A stretch of DNA of 64,000 bases. It comes from Kribbella kalugense. GTDB taxonomy: Bacteria; Actinomycetota; Actinomycetes; Propionibacteriales; Kribbellaceae. The translations under genes and the position numbers were made by a program. The stretch lies in contig NZ_SODF01000002.1 in NCBI RefSeq assembly GCF_004365875.1, positions 868,001-932,000 of the forward strand, written 5' to 3'. Of this stretch, positions 8,574-16,259 are shown piece by piece. The notes beneath the pieces were generated by a model. That model made no database searches. It was not told the DNA's origin and saw nothing but the letters and a program-made list of their open reading frames with translations. How positions within the stretch are numbered: the first letter of the stretch is position 1; every line of letters starts with the position of its first letter.

Positions 8574-8670
8574 CAACTTCGTTGAGAAGTCAGCGGTAAG
8601 CGGTTGCTGAAGGATAGTTTCTGCTGATCTACTTCCGGGGTTAGGTTTTCCCATCCGCCCGGGAGTACCA

Positions 8671-11163
8671 GTGGATCTCACGCGCCGCCGCCTGCTGTCT
8701 TTTGTCCCCGCGACCGCCCTGCTGACCGCGGTCAGACCTGCGCCAGCCGCAATGGCAGCAGTGGACGCCGACCCTAGTCAGCTGCTGGCCAATGCGATTG
8801 CGATTTACGCCGGTACGGCGGAGTCCAACGTGCGGCCCGAGGTCGCGGCCAAGGTTGCCTCGATCGACAGCACCGCGCGTACCTGGCTGGCCGCGCTCGA
8901 CCGGGCCGGCGCCGGCGAGCTGTTCGCCGGCCTCCCCCTCGGGACCAGCGATCCGAATCTCAGTTCGTCGTACCAGCACCTCTACGAGATCGCCCTCGCG
9001 TTCCGCCGGCCCGGGCCGGCGTCGGACCTGCAGGGCAACGAGCAGGTGCGCGCCCGGATCGCGGAGAAGCTCGTCTGGCTGCACGAGAACTACTACGGCG
9101 ACCAGTCGAAGGGGTACTACGGCAACTGGTTCACCTGGGAGATCGGCATCTCGACGTTCGTGTCGAAGACGCTCATGCTGATCGACGCCGACGCTGTCCT
9201 GATCACGCAGTACGTCGCTTCGATGGACGCCTACCTCCGCAACGGGAAGGACGGCGACGTCGATCTCGACTCGCGGTTCCACACCGGCGCGAACCTGGTC
9301 GACATCACGTCGAACCGGGTCCTTCAGGGTGCGCTGCTCAACGACGACGCGCGGATCCGGAAGGCGCTGACCGACCAGTTCACGGTCTTCGCGACGGTCG
9401 ACCCGTACAACCTGCAGCACGGTGTCACGGACGGGTACTACGCGGACGGTTCGTTCATCCAGCACGCGTCGGTCGCGTACACGGGTTCGTACGGAAAGGC
9501 CCTGCTCAGCAGGGTCCTTCAGACGATCAAGGTGCTCGCCGGGACGGAGTACGCGCAGAGCGACGACCTGGTCGGGGTGGTGCAGGGCTGGGTCGAGCAC
9601 GGGTTCGCGCCGTTGATCTTCGAGGGCTGGATGATGGAGACCGTCAAGGGTCGCGCGGTGTCCCGGACGGCGACCGGGTACGACGACGTGGCAGTCGTCG
9701 TCGAGGCGATCGTCGACCTGGCCGACTACGCAGTCGCGGCGGATGCGACGCGTTTGAAGGCCTTTGCGAAGTTCACGGCACGGCCGACGATCAACGTGAA
9801 CAGCTTCGTCTCGCCGGTGAGCATCGGCCGGTTCGCGGACCTCAAGGCGGACGCGTCGATCGTCCCGGCGGATCTGAACCCGGCGGCGAGTACGACGGCG
9901 TTCAACGCGATGGACCGCACCGTGCATCGACGGCCCGGGTACGCGTTCGCGCTGGCGCGGAACTCGGAGCGGATCAGCAAGTACGAGTACATGAGCGGCG
10001 AGAACCTGATGCCGTGGTTCCAGGGCGACGGCGCGCACTACCTCTACCTGGCCGGCCAGGACCAGACGCAGTCGTTCGGCATCGACTACTTCACCGCGGT
10101 GTCGCCGTACGCGCTGGCAGGTGTGACGGCGCCGGTCGAGACCCGGAAGACGGTCCCGGAGCTCTACGGGACGCAGTACTACGACAATCCGCCGAGGTTC
10201 ACCGCGTCGTCGGAAGACCAGAACACCTATGTCTACTTCCCGACCGGGGCCAACGTGCACTCCGGTGGCGCGACCCTCGACGCGTACGGCGCGGTCGGGT
10301 GGGTGCAGTCGGACGACTTCGCGTACGCGTCGCGCGCGAGCCTCCCCGACGACTTCGTGGTCTATCGGAACGCGTCGGCGACCAAGTCGTGGTTCCTCCT
10401 TGACGACGAGATCGTCGTACTCGCGGCCGGCGTCGGCGACGCGACCCGCGCCGTGACGACGACCCTCGACACTCGCATCGCCGGCGCTGGTGACGCGGTG
10501 GCCGTGACCGGCGTACGACGAGATGGGCGCGACTGGAGCGGCGCCGGAGCGGTCGATCCGCGCTGGCTGCGCTACGCCGACGGTCACGTGTCGGTCGGCT
10601 ACCACTTCCTCCAGCCGACCACGCTGTCCGTCGACCTGCAGACAGTCATCCGAAGCCGTCGGGTGGTACGAACGTCGAACCCGGACACCGCCGTGACCAA
10701 ACAGGTCTTCGGCCTGACCGTCAGCCAGGCCGCCGGCGCGACACGGTCACTGGCGTACGCATTGGTGCCTAACGCAACGGAATCCACACTGCGGTCGTAC
10801 CAGCACGGCCGGATCGCCCTGCTGTCCAACACATCCAAGCTGCAGGCAATCCAGCATCTCGGCCTACGACTGACGGCCGCGAACACCTTCACATCCGGCG
10901 CACACAATCTGCCCGGGCTGACGATCGACGGGCCTGCTTCGGTTATCGTCCAGCGGAAGTCGAGTGGTGTCACGGTCGCCGTGTCGGATCCGACGACACG
11001 GCGGGACACGATCACCGTCAACCTGTGGGCGCAGTACCTGCGGGCAGCGACTCCGGTGCCCGGGGTTCAGGTGACGCGCACGATCACCGGGACGCGGCTG
11101 ACGTTCACGACGCGGCAGCTTTACGGGAAGAGTCTGGCGGTCAAGCTTCTTCCAGCTTGGTGA
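8671..11163 (+). CDS. Secreted polysaccharide lyase family 8 (hyaluronate/xanthan lyase type)
   Basis: The 830-aa product has a twin-arginine signal (TRRRLLSF) and the full family 8 layout: an alpha/alpha toroid of about 350 residues followed by beta-sandwich domains. Catalytic residues are visible: Asn208 in HTGANLVDI, His265 in SFIQHASVAYTGSYG, Tyr274 in the same segment, and Arg in KGRAVSR. The GTG start at 8671 has GGGAG 5 nt upstream. The enzyme should cleave uronic-acid-containing polysaccharide outside the cell by beta-elimination. Which polymer (hyaluronan, chondroitin, xanthan) cannot be settled by eye. Its last 23 nt overlap the convergent marR gene. Confidence 0.9.
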   Translation: MDLTRRRLLSFVPATALLTAVRPAPAAMAAVDADPSQLLANAIAIYAGTAESNVRPEVAAKVASIDSTARTWLAALDRAGAGELFAGLPLGTSDPNLSSSYQHLYEIALAFRRPGPASDLQGNEQVRARIAEKLVWLHENYYGDQSKGYYGNWFTWEIGISTFVSKTLMLIDADAVLITQYVASMDAYLRNGKDGDVDLDSRFHTGANLVDITSNRVLQGALLNDDARIRKALTDQFTVFATVDPYNLQHGVTDGYYADGSFIQHASVAYTGSYGKALLSRVLQTIKVLAGTEYAQSDDLVGVVQGWVEHGFAPLIFEGWMMETVKGRAVSRTATGYDDVAVVVEAIVDLADYAVAADATRLKAFAKFTARPTINVNSFVSPVSIGRFADLKADASIVPADLNPAASTTAFNAMDRTVHRRPGYAFALARNSERISKYEYMSGENLMPWFQGDGAHYLYLAGQDQTQSFGIDYFTAVSPYALAGVTAPVETRKTVPELYGTQYYDNPPRFTASSEDQNTYVYFPTGANVHSGGATLDAYGAVGWVQSDDFAYASRASLPDDFVVYRNASATKSWFLLDDEIVVLAAGVGDATRAVTTTLDTRIAGAGDAVAVTGVRRDGRDWSGAGAVDPRWLRYADGHVSVGYHFLQPTTLSVDLQTVIRSRRVVRTSNPDTAVTKQVFGLTVSQAAGATRSLAYALVPNATESTLRSYQHGRIALLSNTSKLQAIQHLGLRLTAANTFTSGAHNLPGLTIDGPASVIVQRKSSGVTVAVSDPTTRRDTITVNLWAQYLRAATPVPGVQVTRTITGTRLTFTTRQLYGKSLAVKLLPAW

Positions 11164-11617
11164 TCAGGGTCTGCATGGTGGCGAGCGTCGTACGAAGGTC
11201 GTCGAGGTCGACGGCCTTGCTGAGCTCGGTGGTCCACGGGTGCTGGGCGACCGCGATCTGACGGATCGCCCAGTGGCCGGCCTCGGTACAGGCGAGCAGT
11301 TTGGCGCGGCGGTGGGCCGGGTTCGGGCGGTACTCCGCGAGGCCGCGTTCGACCAGCAGGTCCGCGATCCGCTGCACGCCTTGCCGGCTGACGCCCATGA
11401 TCCGCCCGACGTCGGCGACCGACCTAGGCTCGTCCAGTACGCCGCCGAGCACCTGCCACCACGCTGCCGTCAGACCGCCGTGCGCGGCGAGGCCCTGAGC
11501 GGCCTCCATCAGACGCGCGTTCAGCCGGAAGGTGGCGAGGACGACATCCGTCAACACCGCACCACCCTCCGACTGCTTGTCAGCCTTCGGCCACTTCTCC
11601 CGCGGTGGAACCGTCAT
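11141..11617 (-). CDS. MarR-family transcriptional regulator
   Basis: The product (158 aa from 11617) shows a winged helix-turn-helix of MarR type: LTAAWWQVLGGVLDEPRSVADVGRIMGVSRQGVQRIADLLVERGLAEYRPNP, then the wing HRRAKLLACTEAG. The start is uncertain. ATG at 11617 has a GATGAT hexamer 6 nt upstream but no Shine-Dalgarno; ATG at 11662 would add 15 residues. Imperfect 19-bp direct repeats at 11621-11639 and 11655-11673 overlap this region and may be operator sites. The target genes are unknown; the DJ-1-like gene lies directly upstream on the same strand. Confidence 0.8.
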   Translation of the reverse strand: MTVPPREKWPKADKQSEGGAVLTDVVLATFRLNARLMEAAQGLAAHGGLTAAWWQVLGGVLDEPRSVADVGRIMGVSRQGVQRIADLLVERGLAEYRPNPAHRRAKLLACTEAGHWAIRQIAVAQHPWTTELSKAVDLDDLRTTLATMQTLITKLEEA

Positions 11618-11713
11618 CCGACCATCATCCGGTACGCCGGACGGCCGCCGCATGACCGTCATCGGGTACGCCGCGTTGTCGTCATCGGATAGCGGACCGA
11701 GGCCGCGCGATCG

Positions 11714-12313
11714 TCAGCCGACCAGCTGGGCGTAGGCCGCTGGGTCGGCGCGGTGGAAGACGCCCTCGTACGCATCCAGCTTCCGCTCGTCCGCGAGCTC
11801 GAGTCGCCGCAACACCGCCGCCGCGAACTGCACCGGCGAATCCGGCCCCGCCGTCACCACATCCCCACCAACAACCGCTCGCTCATCGACGTAGTTGCCA
11901 ACGCCGTCGTACCCCGTCGCCTGCAGGTACTCCTTCGCCGCACTCGTGTGCTTCCGCTCGTCCAGCAACCCAGCCCGAGCCAGCCCCGCCGTCGCGCCAC
12001 AGATCGCCGCCACCGGCACCGACGCCTCGAGGAACCGCGCCGCCAACTTCGCGAACGCATCCCCACCACCCGTATCCCAATGCGCCGACCCTGCCAGCAC
12101 CAGCAGATCCCCCGCATCCGGCTCAACGTCCGCGATCGTCACATCCGGCACGACCCGCAGCCCGCCCATGGTCACCACCGGCTCCAACGACTCCCCCACC
12201 GTCACCACAGTCCACGGCACCCCGGTAAACCGCCCGGTCCGCAACTCCACGACCAGGTGCCCGATCTCCCAGTCCGCCAACGTCTCGTACATCCCCACAT
12301 AAGCTGTCCTCAT
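11714..12313 (-). CDS. DJ-1/PfpI-family type 1 glutamine amidotransferase-like protein
   Basis: The 199-aa product has the DJ-1/PfpI fold signature, with a nucleophile-elbow cysteine in AAICGATAGLARAGLLD and preceding strands ending in DLLVLAGSAHWD. The usual His after the Cys is Gly here. Members of this superfamily act as glyoxalases, chaperones or amidases; no specific reaction can be assigned. The start at 12313 is chosen because TTGACA (12344-12349) and CAGGAT (12321-12326) lie 17 nt apart and the -10 ends 7 nt before the ATG, giving a leaderless message. Two tandem GACAACATNCTGTCA sites cover this promoter. The gene is divergent from the GNAT gene. Confidence 0.8.
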   Translation of the reverse strand: MRTAYVGMYETLADWEIGHLVVELRTGRFTGVPWTVVTVGESLEPVVTMGGLRVVPDVTIADVEPDAGDLLVLAGSAHWDTGGGDAFAKLAARFLEASVPVAAICGATAGLARAGLLDERKHTSAAKEYLQATGYDGVGNYVDERAVVGGDVVTAGPDSPVQFAAAVLRRLELADERKLDAYEGVFHRADPAAYAQLVG

Positions 12314-12314
12314 A

Positions 12315-12349
12315 GACAACATCCTGTCATAACGACAACATGCTGTCAA
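12315..12349 (-). promoter_or_regulatory. Promoter with two tandem operator-like repeats before the DJ-1-like gene
   Basis: Two 15-bp copies, GACAACATCCTGTCA (12315-12329) and GACAACATGCTGTCA (12334-12348), recur with a 19-nt period. Each is a partial dyad GACA...TGTC. The distal copy overlaps the -35 TTGACA and the proximal copy contains the -10, so a bound regulator would block the promoter. Confidence 0.7.
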
Positions 12350-12360
12350 GAAGCCGCCGC

Positions 12361-12461
12361 TTGCGTAAGGACAGGAGGTGTCGGCTGCCGACTAGTACAC
12401 CTGAGCGTCGTCGGGTCCGTGCGTACGGCGTATCGCGGGTGTACTACCTGTCCTTACGCAA
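12361..12461. repeat. Nested inverted repeat of about 100 bp between divergent genes
   Basis: Perfect 15-bp arms TTGCGTAAGGACAGG (12361-12375) and its complement (12447-12461) enclose 71 bp. Inner 8-bp arms AGTACACC (12394-12401) and GGTGTACT (12438-12445) can also pair. A separate short hairpin GTCGGC-T-GCCGAC lies at 12380-12392. No coding sequence is seen inside. Confidence 0.75.
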
Positions 12462-12508
12462 CAGCAAAACCACGTGCTGAGGGGATCGCGGGCTGGGAGG
12501 GTGGGGGG

Positions 12509-12952
12509 ATGGGTGTGCGAGAGCTGGGGCTGGATGACTGGGTTGGGTTGTGGCCGTTGGTTGAGGGGTTTGGGACTGAGTTTTCGGAGGTGGAGTCGCG
12601 GGGGTTCTTCGAGGAGTTGGTGGGGGATCCGCGGTGGGTGGCCTTTGGGTACGACGACGGTGGTGAGCTGATCGGGTACGCCGCGGTGCAGAACTACGGG
12701 ACGCATCTTCGGGCCGGGCGGAAGCACCACGCGCGGCTGCATGATCTGTACGTGCTGCCGGATCGGCGGCGTGGTGGGGTCGGGCGGGACTTGATGGTGG
12801 CGGTGGCTGAGTGGGCGTCTACTCGGGTGCGGTATCTCGAGTGGCAGGCGCATCACGAGCGGGCCGCGCCGTTCTACGAGCGGCTGGGGTATCGCGGCGA
12901 GCCGTGTCCGCAGCCGGACTACCCGACCTTCGAGATCGAGTTCGCCAAGTAG
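12509..12952 (+). CDS. GNAT-family N-acetyltransferase
   Basis: The 147-aa product shows GNAT motif A: LHDLYVLPDRRRGGVGRDLMVAVAEWA, with the acetyl-CoA-binding R-x-x-G-x-G, followed by YLEWQAHHERAAPFYERLGY (motif B). The ATG at 12509 follows a G-rich GGGAGG tract. The acceptor substrate is unknown. Codons near the 5' end are unusual for the window (many ggg, ttg and gtt where neighbours use ggc, ctg and gtc), which may indicate transfer or relaxed selection. Its end overlaps the convergent TmrB-like gene by 34 nt. Confidence 0.88.
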   Translation: MGVRELGLDDWVGLWPLVEGFGTEFSEVESRGFFEELVGDPRWVAFGYDDGGELIGYAAVQNYGTHLRAGRKHHARLHDLYVLPDRRRGGVGRDLMVAVAEWASTRVRYLEWQAHHERAAPFYERLGYRGEPCPQPDYPTFEIEFAK

Positions 12953-13461
12953 TCGCGGATCTGGGCGGCGACGGCGTCGGCCGGGTTGGTCGTGGTGTTG
13001 ACGACCAGGTTGGCGGCGGCAGTTAGCCACGGGCGCGCGGTCAGGTAGCGGTCGACGTGTTCGTGGCGCCAGGGGCGGATATCGACGCCGTCCGGGTCGC
13101 CGTCGATGCGGGTGTGCAGGGAGTCCGCGTCGGCGTCGAGTACGACGTGAATGAGGTCGTGACCACGAGAACGCAGGCCGGACTCGAGCTCCTGCCAGTA
13201 CGACTCGACCAGAACCGTCTGAACCGCGATCACGTCGTGCCCGGTGAAGCGGATGATCTCGTCCATGACGATCGGGACCAGCGTTCGCCACGGCAGGAGT
13301 TGCTGGAAGTCGGTGAACTGCTGGTCTTGGAGGTTCGCGCGCAGCAGGTAGCCGACGTGCTCGGGGTCGAAGAGGCGCGCGCCTTCGAGCAGGTTGACGA
13401 GGTTGCCGGCCGTCGTGGTCTTGCCTGCGCCGAAGGTTCCGTTGATCCAGATCACCGTCAC
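12919..13461 (-). CDS. TmrB-like P-loop ATPase (tunicamycin-resistance family)
   Basis: The 180-aa product begins TVIWINGTFGAGKTTTAG, a Walker A motif preceded by the WING segment seen in Bacillus TmrB. RLFDPEHVGYLLR and an Arg-containing lid region follow, also as in TmrB. TmrB confers tunicamycin resistance; a related small-molecule kinase or resistance activity is inferred here. The GTG at 13461 overlaps the TGA of the MFS gene by 4 nt (GTGA), so it is the third gene of the MerR-clamp/MFS operon. That exporter context supports a role in drug resistance. The end overlaps the convergent GNAT gene. Confidence 0.75.
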   Translation of the reverse strand: MTVIWINGTFGAGKTTTAGNLVNLLEGARLFDPEHVGYLLRANLQDQQFTDFQQLLPWRTLVPIVMDEIIRFTGHDVIAVQTVLVESYWQELESGLRSRGHDLIHVVLDADADSLHTRIDGDPDGVDIRPWRHEHVDRYLTARPWLTAAANLVVNTTTNPADAVAAQIRDYLANSISKVG

Positions 13462-14639
13462 GTTGCAGTACGACGCTCCGCCGCGACCACTGGTTCGAGC
13501 CGAAGCAACGTGAGCCCAGCGACCGCCGTCGCCGCGGCCGCAAGCACGAGCGCATGGCGGACGTCGATCGCGGCGAGCAGATTCGTCGACGCGATTAACG
13601 GCACGGTCTGGACCAGCGATAGCAGCGACTGCAACCGAGTCAGGTGCGATCGCGGCGTACTGCGGACAAACACCGGAGCCAGGTGCGATGTAAAGAGCCC
13701 AACGCCGACGCCCTGCACAAGAGTGGCACCGACCGCCATCGGGACGGACACCGAGAAAGCAAGCCCCGAGATTCCGCAAGCGGCCAGAAGGCAGCCCAGT
13801 CCACCGGTCAACCCCGCGCGATCGAACGTGCCGAAACGGGCGACCAGGATCGTCACGAGCAGCCCACCAGCCACACTCCCACCCACGACGAAGCCCGCCT
13901 GATTCGCCGCCCAGCCGTGGGAACGCGCGAGCAACGGCACGCACAACGACGTGACCGGCAGGACAAAGGCTGCGACCAACGCGACCACGCTCAGCACCAT
14001 CCGCAGTACCGGATCCCCGACCGCGACCCGCAGACCGTCCAGAGCCTCACGCACCACGGATCGCCGATCACGTTGCGGAGTCACGTCGTACGGCGGTCTG
14101 AGCATCAGCAGTACGACGAACTGGACGGCGAACGTCAGCCCGTCGAGCACGAGCGCCCCGACCAGCCCGACGACCGCGACCAGCAGCCCGCTGAGTGGAC
14201 CGCCGGCGAGGGTGATGAGCTGGGTGGCCGACGTACGCAACGCCATTGCCCTGGGCAACTGATCGTCGGGAACGAACAGTCGCGGCAGCACGCCCGCAGC
14301 CGGAAGCGCGAACGCATCGACCGTCCCGACCGCGACTGCCGTAGTCAGCAGCAGACCGGCCGAGACTCCACGGATCCCAACCGCGGCCGCCAGGAGGAAG
14401 CAGCACGTGCCGACGATCGCGCTGCAGACGAGCAGCAGTCGGCGCGGGCCGATGCGATCGCCGAGGACACCGCCGAGCAGGAGGAGTACGGCGCGCGGCA
14501 GGGTGAACCCGGTCAGCACCAGCGCCGCGACGTGCGGGCCGATGCCCGTCGCCGCCCAACCGAGCGCGAAGAACAGCGCGGTGTCGCCGAGGACCGAGAG
14601 TGTGGAGCCTGCCAGCCAGCCGTAGTACGCCCGATTCAC
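13458..14639 (-). CDS. MFS efflux transporter
   Basis: This 393-aa membrane protein has about 12 hydrophobic helices. It carries the MFS loop-2 motif GGVLGDRIGPRRLLLVCS and resembles MefA/EntS-type (MFS_3) exporters. The GTG start at 14639 overlaps the stop of the MerR-clamp gene (GTGA), and its own stop overlaps the TmrB-like start in the same way, so all three proteins are probably made in fixed ratio. It likely exports a small toxic compound; no substrate can be named. The order regulator-exporter-ATPase suggests an inducible resistance operon. Confidence 0.88.
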   Translation of the reverse strand: MNRAYYGWLAGSTLSVLGDTALFFALGWAATGIGPHVAALVLTGFTLPRAVLLLLGGVLGDRIGPRRLLLVCSAIVGTCCFLLAAAVGIRGVSAGLLLTTAVAVGTVDAFALPAAGVLPRLFVPDDQLPRAMALRTSATQLITLAGGPLSGLLVAVVGLVGALVLDGLTFAVQFVVLLMLRPPYDVTPQRDRRSVVREALDGLRVAVGDPVLRMVLSVVALVAAFVLPVTSLCVPLLARSHGWAANQAGFVVGGSVAGGLLVTILVARFGTFDRAGLTGGLGCLLAACGISGLAFSVSVPMAVGATLVQGVGVGLFTSHLAPVFVRSTPRSHLTRLQSLLSLVQTVPLIASTNLLAAIDVRHALVLAAAATAVAGLTLLRLEPVVAAERRTAT

Positions 14640-15643
14640 CCGTCCAGCCGGACAGGCATGACGAGCGTGGTGAACGTGCCCTGATCGGCCGACCGTACGA
14701 CGACCGGCCGGCTCGGCTCGCAGATCTCGAGCAGTACGTCCGGCCCGACACTCGCCTCCAGCACGCCGGCGAGCAGACTCGCGGTGAACCCGATCCGCAC
14801 CGAACCGGACCCGATCGCGTCGAGCTTCACCTCGTCCCCGATCCGCAGCCCGTCCGGATCGATGTCAAAGGCAACAACATCCCGTCCGACCAGCACCTCG
14901 AGCAGCCCGACCCGATCGACGACCACCCGGCACACCGGCGGCGTCAACCCGTCGAGGATCTGCTGGTACGCCGGATACTCCGCAGCAACCACCGCCAGCT
15001 CACGCGACTCGTCTCCCCGCACGAACGTGAGCGACCCACCTAGTTCCACCCGTACGACGTCGCCGGCCGCAGCCCACCTGGTAATCCCCGCGAGCTCGTC
15101 CGCCCGAACCAGCACCTGCCCGCCGGCCCCGCCAAACTCCACCGGCCGAACCGAACGCACCGCCAACCGATACCTGTCCGTCGCCACGAACGTGAGCTCG
15201 TCAGCCGCCAACTCGATCAGCACACACCCCAACTCTGAGGGGTCGGAGGCTGCCGCAGGTGCGACCTGGCGGATCGCGCTGGCCAGCTCGGGCCCGCCAA
15301 GTACGGCGGTGGTCTGGTGGGAGAGGAGTTGGGTCAGCAGGCGGGTGGCAGCGGACCGGGTCGCGGTCGACTTGGCTTCCAGCGTGCGGAGGTGCGCGCG
15401 GACCAGGTCCGCCACCTCGGCCGGCTCGGCGTCCAGAGCCAGGCGGACCTCTGGGAGCGGGAGGTCGATCTCGCGGAGATCGCGGAGCAGGCGGGCCCGG
15501 GTCTGCTGCGACCTGTCGTAGTACCGATAGCCGTTGGTCGCGTCGACCTCGGCCGGCGGCAGCAGACCACAATCGTCGTAGAACCGCAGGGCACTCGGCG
15601 CCAGCCCAACAAGCCGGGCGAACTCACTGATCGTCAACCTCAT
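14636..15643 (-). CDS. MerR-type regulator fused to two sliding-clamp (DnaN-like) domains
   Basis: The 335-aa product has a MerR DNA-binding head (1-70: TISEFARLVGLAPSALRFYD, then GYRYYDRSQ), a helical linker with a dimerisation-type coiled coil (about 73-112), and a C-terminal part unlike normal MerR effector domains. Residues 118-232 match the middle domain of the DNA polymerase III beta clamp (LASAIRQVAPAA, LTFVATDRYRLAVR, AAEYPAYQQIL). Residues 236-333 match its third domain (VVVDRVGLLEVL, IGFTASLLAGVLEA, ending LVMPVRL). Clamp domain 1 is absent. MerR-clamp architectures are known from actinobacterial genomes, but I know of no described function. It heads an operon with an MFS exporter and a TmrB-like ATPase and starts leaderless at 15643. 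Confidence 0.85.
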   Translation of the reverse strand: MRLTISEFARLVGLAPSALRFYDDCGLLPPAEVDATNGYRYYDRSQQTRARLLRDLREIDLPLPEVRLALDAEPAEVADLVRAHLRTLEAKSTATRSAATRLLTQLLSHQTTAVLGGPELASAIRQVAPAAASDPSELGCVLIELAADELTFVATDRYRLAVRSVRPVEFGGAGGQVLVRADELAGITRWAAAGDVVRVELGGSLTFVRGDESRELAVVAAEYPAYQQILDGLTPPVCRVVVDRVGLLEVLVGRDVVAFDIDPDGLRIGDEVKLDAIGSGSVRIGFTASLLAGVLEASVGPDVLLEICEPSRPVVVRSADQGTFTTLVMPVRLDG

Positions 15644-15650
15644 ACGCCCG

Positions 15651-15681
15651 ACCCTGATCCCTCCACCAACTCGAAGGTCAA
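15651..15681 (-). promoter_or_regulatory. MerR-type promoter (19-nt spacer) for the MerR-clamp operon
   Basis: On the minus strand TTGACC (15676-15681) and CAGGGT (15651-15656) are separated by 19 nt, the long spacer typical of MerR-controlled promoters. The -10 ends 7 nt before the ATG. The other MerR gene of the window (62232) has the same geometry. Confidence 0.6.
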
Positions 15682-15684
15682 CTC

Positions 15685-15735
15685 ACCTTTCCGGAAGGAA
15701 ACAGCCGCCAGGCGGCGAAAAGGTTCCGGAAAGGT
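15685..15735. repeat. 12-bp inverted repeat upstream of the MerR-clamp gene
   Basis: ACCTTTCCGGAA (15685-15696) and TTCCGGAAAGGT (15724-15735) form perfect arms. A GCCGCC-A-GGCGGC hairpin lies between them. AAGGTCAACT also occurs as a direct repeat outside the arms (15674-15683 and 15731-15740). The right arm touches the stop of the upstream kinase gene, so this could be its terminator, an operator, or both. Confidence 0.6.
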
Positions 15736-16253
15736 CAACTGCGGAGCCGGCCCCACAGGCTGAGGGTCTTGCCGAAGCGCTCGCCCCGGATCCAGTCCAG
15801 GATGCTCTTCGCGGACCGCTCCGGCGCGACGTCCCCACGGACCGACCGCGGTACGTGCTTGCGGATCTCCGCCGCGTCCGCGAGCGCCTCCTCGATGTCC
15901 GCCTCCGGCCAACCCCGTCCGGCCAGCCGTTTCCGCCGTACCGCGTCCGGACAGTCCAGATGCAGCCAGCGTCCCTCCGGCAGCTCCGTCGGCAGCAGCG
16001 GAGACAACAGCAGCACCGGGATCCCGGACCGTCTGATCAGCTCCGTGATCCGCAACCACAGCGCGTTGTACGCCGGCCAGATCGGTGCAGCTGTCGGACT
16101 GGCGATGTCGATCTCGAGCAGCCGGCCGTTGTCGTCCAGCAGCTCGTCCATGTCCATCACAACCAGGTTCCACGGACTCAGCCGCACCAACTCAGGCACG
16201 ACGGTCGACTTCCCCGACCCGGGCGCCCCCGTCACCACGAACAACCTCGTCAC
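15735..16253 (-). CDS. Small P-loop ATPase/kinase
   Basis: The 172-aa product starts TRLFVVTGAPGSGKSTVV (Walker A at about 9-16) and continues with MDMDELLDD and a conserved aspartate region. A basic lid segment (DAVRRKRLAGRGWPE) suggests a nucleoside- or antibiotic-kinase-like enzyme. The substrate is unknown. The GTG start has no Shine-Dalgarno. The hexamer GACACT 6 nt upstream, which could act as -10 of a leaderless message, is the very end of the 164-bp foldback element. The gene lies upstream of the MerR-clamp operon on the same strand, but an inverted repeat separates them. Confidence 0.7.
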   Translation of the reverse strand: MTRLFVVTGAPGSGKSTVVPELVRLSPWNLVVMDMDELLDDNGRLLEIDIASPTAAPIWPAYNALWLRITELIRRSGIPVLLLSPLLPTELPEGRWLHLDCPDAVRRKRLAGRGWPEADIEEALADAAEIRKHVPRSVRGDVAPERSAKSILDWIRGERFGKTLSLWGRLRS

Positions 16254-16259
16254 AGGACT

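Noticed and set aside
8574..8670. Terminator between the fused membrane protein and lyase genes (ACTTC/GAAGT stem near 8576-8595)
   Set aside because: The stem is short and imperfect and no tail follows.
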